Source: Fusarium oxysporum f. sp. lycopersici 4287
Lineage: Eukaryota > Ascomycota > Sordariomycetes > Hypocreales > Nectriaceae
Reading direction: 5' to 3'
Assembly (NCBI RefSeq): GCF_000149955.1
Contig: NW_017264874.1
Span: forward strand, 1 to 13,870
DNA length: 13,870 bases
This document shows positions 1 to 8,254 of the stretch, in pieces. The notes under the pieces are model-generated. The model was not told where the DNA came from. It made no database searches and saw only the letters and a program-made list of their open reading frames with translations. Position numbers and translations under genes: made by a program. Each line of letters begins with the position of its first letter. The stretch's first letter is position 1.

Positions 1-1027
1 ATCGCGCCCGCGTTCATAGGCGATATTGCAGACCAGAGCGGCCGCAAACCCGTCTACATCCTCGTGTTCCTGCTCATGCTGGCGGCGAACCTGGGCATGG
101 CGAATCTGACTAGGTGGAGCGTGCTGCTGGTGCTGAGGATGATACTCAGCGCGGGGGCTTCAGGTACGGTGAGCGTTGCGTATGGTGTTGTTGCGGATAT
201 TACGACTGCTGGGGAGAGGGGGTCGTTTATCGGGACGATCTTTTTGTTGTAAGTGGCGTCTAACAACCCACGATAGGGTTTGGACTAATGAGAACCCAGC
301 ACTACAATGGCACCGAGTTTGGGGCCTGTATTGGGAGGTGTACTTGCAGAGAAACTCGGCTGGCGCTGGATCTTTTGGTTTCTCTCCATCTTCACAGGTA
401 AACTTGAGTCGAGCACCCTAACCACAGTAGCTGATTGATAACAGGCAAGTATATCGACTGGAACTTTCACCGAACCCGACAGAGACTAGGCGTAGAAGAT
501 GCCCGCAGCGTGGGAGACATCGAGGGCTTCCTTCTTGAACATACTCGCCTCGAAGGAGCCTACCTCCTCACGATAATATGCACCCTAACAACAGTAGGCT
601 ACGGCCTGATCGTCGAGTTCAAAACAGTGAGATCCTAATCCTCTTATAGCGCTTCTAGAACTCACACTGCCAAGCATATATCATCGATGCTAGCGATGCA
701 AGTCCTAGCAGGTCTCACAGCGGGAGCCTTATTCACGGTACTTTTCCCCCTCCCTAGTCGATCCTTTTACCCGCTAATCTCGTCCCGCAGATGACAGCCA
801 CCCTCATCACAGACTACAACACACACCGCTCTGCAACAGCCCAAGCGGCGTCCAACCTCATCCGCTGCGTGGCCGCGGGGGCAGGCACAGCGTCGTTCGA
901 ACCCCTCATCCGCGCGATCGGTTCTGGTTGGGCGTTCGCGATCTACGCCATCCTGGTCCTGCTCCAGGTGCCGTTGACCTGGGAAATGAAGAGGAACGGC
1001 ATGGCCTGGAGTAGCAGGAACAAGTGA
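1..1027 (+). CDS. MFS transporter of the DHA1 (drug:H+ antiporter) type, 5'-truncated by the window, probably internally deleted
   Basis: Likely plasma-membrane proton antiporter exporting drugs or metabolites; substrate unknown. I read exons 1-248, 300-397, 445-626, 675-737 and 791-1027 (stop TGA 1025-1027). All introns are GT-AG (249-299, 398-444, 627-674, 738-790) and the frame stays open for 275 residues. Exon 1 has MFS motif A ([12 protein letters not shown]2-TM3 loop) followed by TM3-TM4. Exon 2 has the TM5 motif C ([19 protein letters not shown]), then TM6. Exon 3 starts at what aligns by eye with the loop after TM8 (YIDWNFHR...), then TM9. Exons 4-5 give TM10-TM12 and the end. The central cytoplasmic loop and TM7-TM8, normally over 100 residues, are absent across the 398-444 intron, so the product is probably non-functional unless the exon model is wrong. 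The third intron uses a less usual AAG acceptor. The start lies upstream of the window. Confidence 0.85.
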
Positions 1028-1135
1028 GACGGACGACTCAGATAAGAGGGGGAAGCCCACTAATACGTAATTCGAAACGTGGTCTCCGGGGGAGGCTGGA
1101 CAGGGATGTTGCTGATGGCCTGCAATATCCACTTT

Positions 1136-1141
1136 AATAAA
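1136..1141 (+). terminator. Candidate polyadenylation signal of the MFS gene
   Basis: AATAAA lies about 110 bases after the MFS stop codon, a sensible 3'-UTR distance. Fungal poly(A) signals are loose, so this is only a candidate. Confidence 0.3.
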
Positions 1142-1177
1142 TGAGCATAACAGCAGCCTCCCCCGCAAAAAGGGGCG

Positions 1178-1192
1178 TGACAGGTCTTGTCC
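1178..1192. repeat. Imperfect palindrome TGACAGGTCTTGTCC at the edge of an AT-rich block
   Basis: This 15-mer resembles the perfect palindrome at 4913-4928, with one missing base and one C-to-T-type change. Like that site it sits at the junction of ordinary DNA and an AT-rich tract, here to its right. It may be a decayed terminal inverted repeat of a mobile element, but that is inference from two sites. Confidence 0.3.
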
Positions 1193-1204
1193 TCAGCGAG
1201 CACG

Positions 1205-1330
1205 AGCAATGAAAAATATTATATATATTAGCTAATAGTAAATTAAGAATATTAATTTTAACTTAGCTTAGCTGGGAGTATAATGTAAGTTCGTATTATT
1301 TAGTAATGAAGAAATAGGGGAATAATAATA
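1205..1330. other. Short AT-rich intergenic tract, possible RIP-mutated relic
   Basis: Mostly A and T with TA-rich runs, no coding potential, and abrupt edges against GC-richer DNA. It separates the MFS and HET genes. From about 1340 to 1584 the DNA returns to normal composition and would hold the HET promoter; a pyrimidine-rich stretch (CCCCTCTCTTCTCCC, about 1488-1502) is typical of fungal promoters. No clear TATA box is seen. Confidence 0.4.
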
Positions 1331-1584
1331 GACCCGCGAACCGCTAGAGCGTGCACGGATCAGAATATGTGCATTGCGCCGCAATGTTCGCAGCAATCAT
1401 TGTAGTGGGGCTCGATGCTCTATTGTGCCGATTCCGGCGGGGGGTGACTGCCGATGTCGAACCAGAGGTGATCCGAAAGCTCATAATCCCCTCTCTTCTC
1501 CCTTGAACATCGTTCCCAGACGCTCAAGTTTGGCCGCAAGCTTTGGATGGGCAACAATTCCCTTTCAATTTGATAATTCCCAAC

Positions 1585-3325
1585 ATGGATCCAGCCTATC
1601 GTCAAGGAGAAATTGGGGCACAATGCCAGGTATATCAACCATTGAGCCCTCGGCAGACAAGAACGCTTCGTGTTCATCCTTCGGCCGACTCCGACGTCGA
1701 GATTGAATGCGACCTGTTCACGGTAGACCTCAAGAAGAAATCAGGCGCAACAGTTGCGGGAAGCTCCAAGAAGGCCGGGTACGAGGCATTATCGTACACT
1801 TGGGGGGATCCCGAGCCAACCAAGAGAATCTTGGTAAATGGGCTACCGTTCTGGATCGCTGCAAATCTCTTCGCGGCGTTGAGACAGCTTCGGCTCCCGG
1901 AACGACCCCGAGTGTTATGGGCAGATGCTATCTGCATCAATCAAAACGACCTAATTGAGAAAGCAGGCCAGGTGGGGGATGATGTTCAGCATCTATCTCA
2001 AGGCGTATAGGGTCGTTGTCTGGCTGGGTCAAGCGACTAATGATGACGAATATCTCTTCAGCCTGCTCAAGACCTACGGCAGGGAGGGTATGGGTGGCAT
2101 TCGTGGAGAGGTCGAAGGCCCAAGAGCACGCAGAGCAGCCACCAAGCTCATCGAGACCAAGCCATGGTTCCAGCGGACTTGGACCCGACAAGAGGTACAT
2201 GCGGCTCACAAAGTCCACGTGGCCTGTGGAAGCCAGGAATGTTCTTTCGAGGACTTTCAGTTTGTTATGGATCGCCTCCTCCCAGACATGGATGAGATTC
2301 GGGATACGTTCAGACCCCATCGTGACCCTCGGGAACGAGCCTTGAGCGCGAGGAGAGCATACGTCTTCTTCAAACAGCATTGCGAGAACGACATGTACAC
2401 TGAGGAAGGCGGATTTCATCAAGCCTGGTTCAGGATGATTATGCGAAGCAGTCTATATGAAGCGACTTTACCACAGGACAAGGTCTTTGCTGTCCTGGGA
2501 ATCATTGGAGAGATGACCAAGGAGGCCTACGACGTTACAGAAGGGTTCCCGGAGATTGATTACTCAAAATCGGTTTCGACAGTATTCGAAAGCTTCCAGA
2601 AGCACACAATCAACATCAGCCAGACTCTTGCCAGTCTCCAGATCTTCTACGACAGAGACGCCGTCGGACGGGACTTGCCATCCTGGGCTATCGATCTGCG
2701 CCATAACGTTACCCGCTTGATGCTTCGATTTGGCGTATTCCACTTTGACATGCCCTATACGGCGCCTCCCGTGCAGGCATATGACGAATATGGGCTTTTG
2801 CGTCTCGAGGGAGCACGGATTGGAATTATCACCTCAACAGAGAGTCCTTGGAAAGGCGGAATGCACCGGGAGTTCAACTCCGAGATTTTGGGATCTTACA
2901 CTTCAGGGGTAGGACTTGAGAGCTGCTATTCGAGCCATGACTGGTGGATGCCCGATAATCAGGGCAACAAAGGCATCGAAGAGGTATACAAGATTCTTGA
3001 GATGCGCTGCTCGTACAATTGGGCAGCCTTAGAACCCAGGAACAACGATGTCATCGAAGAGTATAATCTAGCTAAACATCGCTGCCTAGTATTTGTGTCG
3101 CATCTGGTGCGAGAGGGAGATATCATAATTCATCCGTCTGGTGCCGAGATGCCTTTCATCTTGCGGCCGGATACAGAAGCAGGACGCTTCAGCTTTCTAG
3201 GTCCAGCTATCATCGCGATGGGAGTGGTGAGGAAACTAAAAGACAGGGATATGTTCACATACGCTTTTCCTCGCCGTGGAAGTGGCTGTGATGTTGGCTC
3301 GCCCGAGAGCTTTGTGCTCATCTAA
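1585..3325 (+). pseudogene. HET-domain (heterokaryon incompatibility) protein, broken by a single-base frameshift
   Basis: HET-domain proteins (PF06985) trigger cell death after fusion of incompatible hyphae and related non-self responses. I chose the ATG at 1585 (context CAACATGGA, A at -3 and G at +4); the upstream open frame has only a TTG. First-frame motifs: YEALSYTWGDP (residues 66-76), then LWADAICINQND (about 111-122), the two classic HET signatures. At about residue 131 the frame breaks. The second frame, from 1979, continues the domain with YRVVVWLGQ and KPWFQRTWTRQEV, then runs to TAA 3323-3325. Removing one G from the five-G run 1974-1978 would give about 579 residues, a normal length for the family. 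No intron with plausible signals explains the shift. It is either a real null allele or a homopolymer assembly error. The C-terminal half has no second domain I recognise, and no NACHT or repeats. Confidence 0.88.
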
Positions 3326-3590
3326 GGCGAACTTTGGTCTACGTTAACACGTAGCTCACAGAGCATCGCTTAACCATTATAAGTAGGAAGGTCTAACCTT
3401 GGTCTCATATTCATGTAACGGTCGATTGAAGAAGTTTCGATACATGTGACTAGTTTAAGAAGCGATAAATTCTACTGATTCTTGCAAGTTTTCTCGACGG
3501 GCGAATTAAGGTCCGACTTATGGTTCTGGTTCCCTCCATGACCTAATCTCTTTACTACTTTCAATCGCCGCCTAGGCTTCTTTTCATCAT
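3326..3590. other. Intergenic region after the HET gene
   Basis: Holds the HET 3' UTR and unassigned DNA of normal composition. I see no ORF, RNA gene or repeat here. No clear AATAAA follows the stop. Confidence 0.5.
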
Positions 3591-3863
3591 TTAAGCCCAA
3601 CCCTGGACGGCGACATATGTATCGTTCAGTGAATCATGCCTACCGAGAATGATACCGCGAGAGAATATGTCCAATACCTCAGCTTTTTCAACGCCATTAC
3701 CAGCCTCAAAAAGGCGGTGAACGTAACCTCCATCAGTGGTCTGACGTGGAAATACAGGACTGCTGCGGAAAGACTTCACTCCTCCACGCGGCTTTGTCTG
3801 GGAGCTTTCACCAAACGGTATGTGCTGGCCAGGGCTGCAAAGCCTCATAAGATTGATGGCTGA
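3591..3863. other. Two overlapping unassigned ORFs, gene status doubtful
   Basis: On the plus strand an ATG at 3636 opens 75 codons to TGA at 3861-3863. On the minus strand an ATG at 3848 opens 85 codons down to 3591. Neither translation shows a motif, signal peptide or membrane segment that I recognise. The minus frame reads slightly more like globular protein, with a charged middle part, but the overlap means at most one is real. This could equally be a fragment of an older gene. I list it only because the patch keeps normal GC content between the HET gene and the AT-rich block. Confidence 0.15.
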
Positions 3864-3959
3864 CTGAAACTTCGTCGAACAAGTGCCTGAGACCTATGAG
3901 TGTTGTGTAGCCGGCAACAATGGTCTAAGTATAACAGTGCAGCTAAACTTGTAGGATAC

Positions 3960-4912
3960 GGCCGAAGTCTGAATCAGACATGGCCATATGAATATTTAAA
4001 TAAGGTATTATATGAATATGCATGAATATGTTAACGTACACGACAAGCGAACCGGATAGACAAGCAAACCAGATAAAAGTCCGTTATCCTATATCAATAC
4101 TATCTAATCAATTAAATCTTAACCATATAATATGTTTTAATCTGATACTGAGGCTAATATGCTTCTTGCACTTTAGCCTATTAGGCAGACCTAAAATTAA
4201 GTCTGCGACGCAAAGATCTATAATATTAACTACTAGCGGCTCTTTGATTGAATAAATGAAGTACATGCTCGCAGCGATTATATCCTAAACTCACGGAAAC
4301 TAAGTAATCTAGAGGAATAAATTATAGTCCAGTATATCCTTGACCTAGATTTACAAGGATTTCCTTCCTAGTACTATAATATTAAAGAAATAGCAAATTA
4401 ACTGCTTATTAACTATAATATATTAGTAGTTATACTACTTTGGTTTAATTTAATTATTATTATATCTTTAGTCTTGCCCTCTTGCCTTTTTCTTTGACCT
4501 TGCCCCTTATAGTTTAATAGCATAGTCTTGATTTATATAGGATTTCTTCGACTTAGCAGGCAAAGTCAAAGTAGAATAGTAGTTAGGTAATTATAAACTA
4601 AATACAAGGATAAGAAACTAATTTTTATTACTTCTTTAAAAAGAAAATTAAGTACTTATTTAATCTCAGCTATCTATCTATTTATATAATATCTATTTAT
4701 AATTAAGATACTAGCTATAGCTTGTTTATAAATATCCTAAAGACAGGTTATTATTTTTTATACTAGTAATTACTTAATAAGGTTCCTAGTAACTAGGCCT
4801 TATATTAAATATTTCTTAATATAATATATTTCTAGTAAATTACTTATAGATTATTATACCTTAGATATATAATTTAATCTGGAATTAGATCTTATAAATC
4901 TAATTTTAGAAG
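3960..4912. repeat. AT-rich block, probable RIP-mutated transposable-element relic
   Basis: About 950 bases become steadily AT-rich, extreme from about 4300 on, with dense TA steps, few CpA or CpG steps and stops in every frame. The left part has three copies of an ATGAATAT-like word (about 3986-4029). The right edge is sharp, at the palindrome 4913-4928. This is what RIP does to duplicated DNA in Pezizomycotina. No protein family can be read through the decay, so the parent element is unknown. The 77-codon ORF at 4022-4255 is a by-product of low complexity. Confidence 0.6.
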
Positions 4913-4928
4913 GGACAGGTACCTGTCC
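4913..4928. repeat. Perfect 16-bp palindrome GGACAGGTACCTGTCC
   Basis: The two 8-base halves are exact reverse complements with no spacer. It lies exactly where the AT-rich block ends and GC-richer sequence starts. Such a site could be a transposon end, two abutting inverted-repeat termini left after excision, or a protein-binding site. A decayed relative is at 1178-1192. Confidence 0.6.
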
Positions 4929-4984
4929 GCCTATTGACCGCCAAGAGTAAGCCATAATAAGCTCGGACCATTAGGGAATGCGTA

Positions 4985-5206
4985 TTAATTCATAACGCTC
5001 TCCAGGCTGCTACAGACCTCTATCCTTTGCATATCACTCTTCATCCTACCCAACAGCATTGTTAAGTAACGGAGGAACTCTGGACAAGACACTTGAGCCT
5101 GAGTTTTCAGGGCATGACCCACGTGGTAGCCTAACGCCCACCCGTCATAGACGGAAGCTGTATTTGAGCCCAAACTGGACCCTTTAAATAAACACAAATC
5201 TCCCAT
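4985..5206 (-). CDS. Hypothetical short ORF, 73 codons, unassigned
   Basis: An ATG at 5204-5206, preceded on the coding strand by a purine-rich stretch, opens 73 codons to a stop at 4985-4987. The translation is mixed hydrophilic and hydrophobic with a helical-looking C-terminal half (FLRYLTMLLGRMKSDMQRIE), no signal peptide and no family motif I know. It lies 127 bases downstream of the secreted-protein gene on the same strand. It could be an exon fragment of a decayed gene. No introns with good signals were found to extend it. Confidence 0.2.
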   Translation of the reverse strand: MGDLCLFKGSSLGSNTASVYDGWALGYHVGHALKTQAQVSCPEFLRYLTMLLGRMKSDMQRIEVCSSLESVMN

Positions 5207-5333
5207 AACCGTCCTCCTCCTATTCTTTAAAGCTAGTGTAGATAGTTAGCGTCAGAGTATATTGCTGAAAGTATACTTGGCAATTACCTTGGCTAGGAAG
5301 CAGCCTTGTAACTATAGCTACTATAATATGGCT

Positions 5334-5687
5334 TTAAGGGCACTTCTTGCCCTTCATCCTTCCGCCAGGACAGCAGATAGAACCGCCCAACTTGGAGCAC
5401 GCTTTTCCATCGCCACCGCCACTCTGAACAGTACACTAGCCAGAGCTTACGTCAGCAACAAGTTTTGTTCCTTAACCGTTAGGTCTCTAGGCCAGGGTAT
5501 TTATCACCTTTCCCTTGGTGCATCCATAATTCTTGCCATTAACCTTGCAGGAGGTTCCGTTGCACTTGCCCCACTCGGTGGCTCTGCTTGTTAAGGCGTC
5601 GAGATCGCCTTCTGACGCCTGCGAGACCCCATGGGCGAGGACCGATGTGGCGGCTAGGATCGCGAAGAGGGACGCAGTGAACTTCAT
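5334..5687 (-). CDS. Small secreted cysteine-rich basic protein (effector- or antifungal-like), two exons
   Basis: Exon 1 is 5508-5687 (60 codons) and exon 2 is 5334-5435 (33 codons plus TAA). The 72-bp intron 5436-5507 has donor GTGATA, branch site CTGAC and acceptor CTAG, and joins in phase 0. Unspliced, the frame stops after 66 codons. The ATG sits in a good context (TTTACCATGA). Residues 1-18 form a signal peptide (MKFTASLFAILAATSVLA, cleavage after VLA). Residues 19-40 look like a propeptide with D and E. The mature region has eight Cys (42, 47, 56, 61, 73, 81, 82, 92), pattern C-x4-C-x8-C-x4-C-x11-C-x7-CC-x9-C, consistent with four disulfides. It is rich in Lys and Gly, so strongly basic. 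Size and make-up fit fungal secreted effectors or antifungal-type peptides acting outside the cell. I do not recognise a named family, and the activity is unknown. Its place beside RIP-mutated DNA fits a fast-evolving gene. Confidence 0.82.
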
Positions 5688-5816
5688 GGTAAAGTCTTGA
5701 ATAGGATGATCGATATAAGTAGGAGCAACTCTGGAGGCTTGGGGTGAACTATGCCACTCGCTCTGGGATATGAGATGATAGCGAGAAGAAATGGGTAGAT
5801 TATGAGGGCTCGAGGT

Positions 5817-5829
5817 GCTTTAAGTATAC
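5817..5829 (-). promoter_or_regulatory. Candidate TATA-like element of the secreted-protein gene
   Basis: On the minus strand GTATACTTAAAGC lies about 130 bases upstream of the ATG, followed by pyrimidine-rich sequence leading to the start. Position is plausible for a fungal TATA element. Evidence is position and composition only. Confidence 0.25.
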
Positions 5830-5870
5830 TGGATCTAAGAATAATCATCCAGCCACTTAATAGCATGGTC

Positions 5871-5998
5871 TGACAGGTATCAATAATCTCGGCAGATAAC
5901 TAGATCATCTGATGACGACTAAAAGAGTATTACCTGGCGATCTGCCTCATGCACTGTGCCGCTATGAGACAAAACAACACCCTGATACTGACAGGTCG
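5871..5998. repeat. Pair of TGACAGGT words bounding a small segment
   Basis: TGACAGGTATCA begins at 5871 and TGATACTGACAGGT ends at 5995, about 118 bases apart in direct orientation. The TGATAC/GTATCA parts are inverted relative to each other. Inside are short inverted arms (GGCAGAT and ATCTGCC). It may be a tiny decayed mobile element or chance. Confidence 0.2.
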
Positions 5999-6033
5999 GT
6001 CATTCTAGATTTCTCGGCATGCGGACGGATCCG

Positions 6034-6495
6034 TTACTCAATATAGGCATGACAAGGGTGCTTAGAGGAAAACATAGGTCTTCTTACTAGATCCTTTCTC
6101 CTTTTGCTTCCTCTTCCTCTCGAGCCACTTCCTTTTAGACCTCTTCTACCTGGGTGTCTACTTTCTACGTCTGTTGGTTGGTCTCTTCTATATGCTATAT
6201 TCAATTTTGGATTTTCGCAAACGGGAATCTCTGGACTACCCTCGAGGGAAGCACGGAGTCCACCTTTCTCTGCCGGCCGTTCCGGGACCCTAACGGGGGG
6301 CTTCTTAAGCAGAATCCAACCCAATGCAGGGCAACCAAAAGACAGGTCCCTGAGGACCCTGCTCTTCGGGCGCGCGATAGCTCGAATTAGGGAAGGTCCC
6401 TGTAGGTCTTCTGCATGTGGCAATGGCCGAATAAATTGAGCCCTCCATCCAATGGTCAAAGAGTATTTCGTTACCATATTTGCAGTTAAGCTCAT
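6034..6495 (-). other. Unassigned region of normal GC with overlapping ORFs on both strands
   Basis: A minus-strand frame runs 153 codons from ATG 6493-6495. A second minus frame and two plus frames also stay open over much of it. The long minus frame is rich in Arg, Pro and Gly, with a basic tail, and has no motif I recognise. Frames open on both strands mainly reflect GC content and few TA steps. A fragment of a displaced gene or repeat is possible. Confidence 0.15.
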
Positions 6496-6499
6496 TCAA

Positions 6500-7231
6500 A
6501 AGAGGCAGATCCGGAAGGTATCATTTTCACTGCAATCTTAAGTCACTTTTTATGTGCAAATTTACCTAATAAGCTTCGAGTACTGCGGGACATGGGTTTG
6601 TTGTCGCTAACATGCTTATACGGACTGCGCATAGCAGGCACAGCCGCGCAACGAAGGCGGCCTAGTGCGGCATTTTTGCCATTGGCTAAAAGGCTAGCAG
6701 GCAGGAGGAAAATTTAAAGCAAGGTAATTAAAAATGGTCAGCGAGAGCATTGAGGGAATACCAAGTATCAATCCAGAACTGTTGACCTCATTTTTCCGTG
6801 GGCCGGAGCCTGAAGCGTAAGGTGGATAGAATTTGTAAGTGTCATCTTTCTCGAGATTTCAGCTAATGGAGACAAAAAACAAAACATGGATGGAAGATTA
6901 CATGTCATTTCATGCAGTTTTCGGCTCAGGTGGAGCAGCGCGACAACGAGCCTATAGCGGTGCGTTTAGCGAGTTGTTAATGATGAGTATCCCTGCTTCT
7001 GCTGGCTTTGGTCATTACTTACTGTTGAAGTGCATGGTCAGGCCATGATTGACAAGTGGCAATACATTTTGAAAAGGCGACAGACAGACAGCTCACGGCC
7101 AACAGCATACAGGAAATGTGTTTCTTGCAGCGTTGCCATGAGCTGGTATCCTCCCCACACAATCCTTCTCAATAATAGCTGTTTAGGTACACCCTCCTCC
7201 TTCACGTGACTTTCAAAGGGGTTCCCCAATC
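6500..7231. other. Intergenic region without a supported gene
   Basis: Contains scattered ORFs under 70 codons. The best plus-strand candidate starts at ATG 6734 (28 codons to TAA) and could be joined by an intron to an open stretch ending about 7048, but the splice choices are weak. No RNA gene, repeat or recognisable protein motif was seen. Confidence 0.4.
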
Positions 7232-7805
7232 TCAATCCCGAGACCTTCTCGACTCAGTACGCCTCGGTCTCTTTCTAGAAGTTATCTGAACAATCTTCAA
7301 TTGCTTTTTGAGGTCCTTTGCATAGTTAGGATCATTGCCTTTGATAAATCTATCTCTGGGGTACTGACCTCGATTTCATTGAGCCGCTGGGTGACCATGT
7401 CCGAACTCTTTGACAAATCTTTATAAATATCACCTATGTTAACGGTACCAAGCGCAAGACTTGAAAGACTGTCGAGGGCTGTGCTGCTGTTTTCATTCAC
7501 ATCTTTCCGGTCCTTGTCTCTCCGTCTAACATTATTCCAAGTGTCGTTGACAGCTTTGCAGGATTCCATGGCCAAATCCACCTCGGCCTTGTAGAACTTA
7601 TAGTTTCCCATAGGCACGAAGTCCTTCCGGGTAGCTACCTGGGCGGATCTAGGCCAGGCTAAAGTCGAGGGTGTTCAAGGCGCTGCAAGAGAGTACTCAC
7701 ATCGTAATGTAGCCCGAAATACTGTGGACAATTCTCTGTGCAGCGACAAATATAGGATAGAAAACGGATTGCCTGAGACTCAACCGTGTCCTTTTGGTTG
7801 AGATC
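7232..7805 (-). CDS. 3' exons of an unrecognised protein gene ending in a coiled coil and basic tail
   Basis: Reading the minus strand, exons 7701-7805, 7369-7638 and 7232-7315 (stop TGA 7232-7234) join in phase 0 throughout. The introns are 7639-7700 (donor GTGAGT, acceptor CAG) and 7316-7368 (53 bp, donor GTCAGT, branch CTAAC, acceptor AAG). The 152 readable codons are acid- and base-rich. They include a Cys-rich patch (YICRCTENCPQYFG), a long helical middle, a heptad-like stretch (VTQRLNEIEDLKKQLKIVQ) and an Arg-rich end (RKRPRRTESRRSRD). I know no family for it. Just upstream in frame is TAA 7806-7808, preceded by more protein-like sequence, so the 5' part is either another exon or disabled (CAA to TAA would fit RIP). 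The retrotransposon LTR begins 224 bases upstream and may have cut off the promoter or first exons. Confidence 0.5.
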
Positions 7806-8023
7806 TTAGGTAGCAAGATCTTCAAATGCAAACTCGGAAGCTTAAGCGAAAAGGTAATTAAGTAAATCGGAAGATATCAAGGCGCCGGTCTATTTTGTTA
7901 ATTAATTGAGGGTTTGAAGGAAAGTTTATCTATTATACTTACTATCGAAAATCAGTTTTGCTACCTTTCTGCATTAAGCATAAGACCTTTAGTGGCATAT
8001 CTCTTATAATAGCACTTTGGCCT

Positions 8024-8028
8024 ATAAC
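8024..8028. other. Possible 5-bp target-site duplication (ATAAC)
   Basis: The five bases just outside the LTR start. Ty3/gypsy elements usually duplicate 5 bp. The matching copy would lie beyond the window, so this is unconfirmed. Confidence 0.25.
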
Positions 8029-8044
8029 TGTTACGACCCCGCGG

Positions 8045-8056
8045 TTACGTCACGTG
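8045..8056 (+). promoter_or_regulatory. Composite TTACGTCA / CACGTG site in the LTR
   Basis: TTACGTCA (8045-8052) is the reverse complement of TGACGTAA, the site of CRE/ATF-type bZIP factors. CACGTG (8051-8056) is an E-box that overlaps it by two bases. It lies upstream of the TATA box, where U3 control sites would be. Binding is inferred from the motif only. Confidence 0.4.
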
Positions 8057-8097
8057 TACCCCACTTTTCTCAACCTATCACTAAGGACTTTCAAGAC

Positions 8098-8183
8098 AAT
8101 CACGTCTCAGACCGTAATCGCCTACAAAGGATCACGACTTCGACCGTGATCCCTCTGTTAAGATCACGACCGTAACCGTGATC
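8098..8183 (+). repeat. Three palindromic hairpin units with exact 32-bp spacing in the LTR
   Basis: Unit 1: arms 8098-8104 and 8113-8119 (one mismatch). Unit 2: arms GGATCACG 8129-8136 and CGTGATCC 8145-8152 (perfect). Unit 3: arms GATCACG 8162-8168 and CGTGATC 8177-8183 (perfect). Each has an 8-base loop that ends in AC, and unit centres are 32 bp apart. A lone half-site GATCAC follows at 8191-8196. They lie between the composite site and the TATA box, so they look like dimer-binding enhancer repeats. Confidence 0.8.
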
Positions 8184-8202
8184 ATCTAAAGATCACCTTT
8201 AG

Positions 8203-8208
8203 TATATA
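8203..8208 (+). promoter_or_regulatory. LTR TATA box
   Basis: TATATA about 47 bases before AATAAA and downstream of the hairpin units. This is the usual place for the start of the retrotransposon transcript, at about 8235. Confidence 0.5.
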
Positions 8209-8254
8209 GAACACATTTATTTGCACTTTCATAGATTCTAGCTCACCAGCTATC

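Noticed and set aside
893..910. tRNA B-box-like GTTCGAACCCC
   Set aside because: It lies in the MFS coding frame, with no A-box or cloverleaf around it. No tRNA or rRNA gene was found in the window.
767..1168. 133-codon minus-strand ORF
   Set aside because: It overlaps MFS exon 5, which reads as clear TM10-TM12 sequence on the plus strand. The minus frame is a shadow.
1543..1584. Upstream start for the HET gene
   Set aside because: The earlier start is TTG, not used for fungal nuclear genes in normal cases. The ATG at 1585 has a good context.
1979..1996. A mini-intron explaining the HET frame change
   Set aside because: The only GT...AG stretch at the break is about 18 bases and would keep the first frame, which stops soon after. 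It does not restore the domain.
5262..5594. 110-codon plus-strand ORF across the secreted-protein gene
   Set aside because: It starts at TTG, shows no motif, and is opposite a well-supported spliced gene with signal peptide and Cys pattern.
8098..8196. CRISPR array or riboswitch
   Set aside because: The regular 32-bp spacing comes from palindromic units with short loops inside a fungal LTR. There are no spacers of independent origin and no bacterial context.
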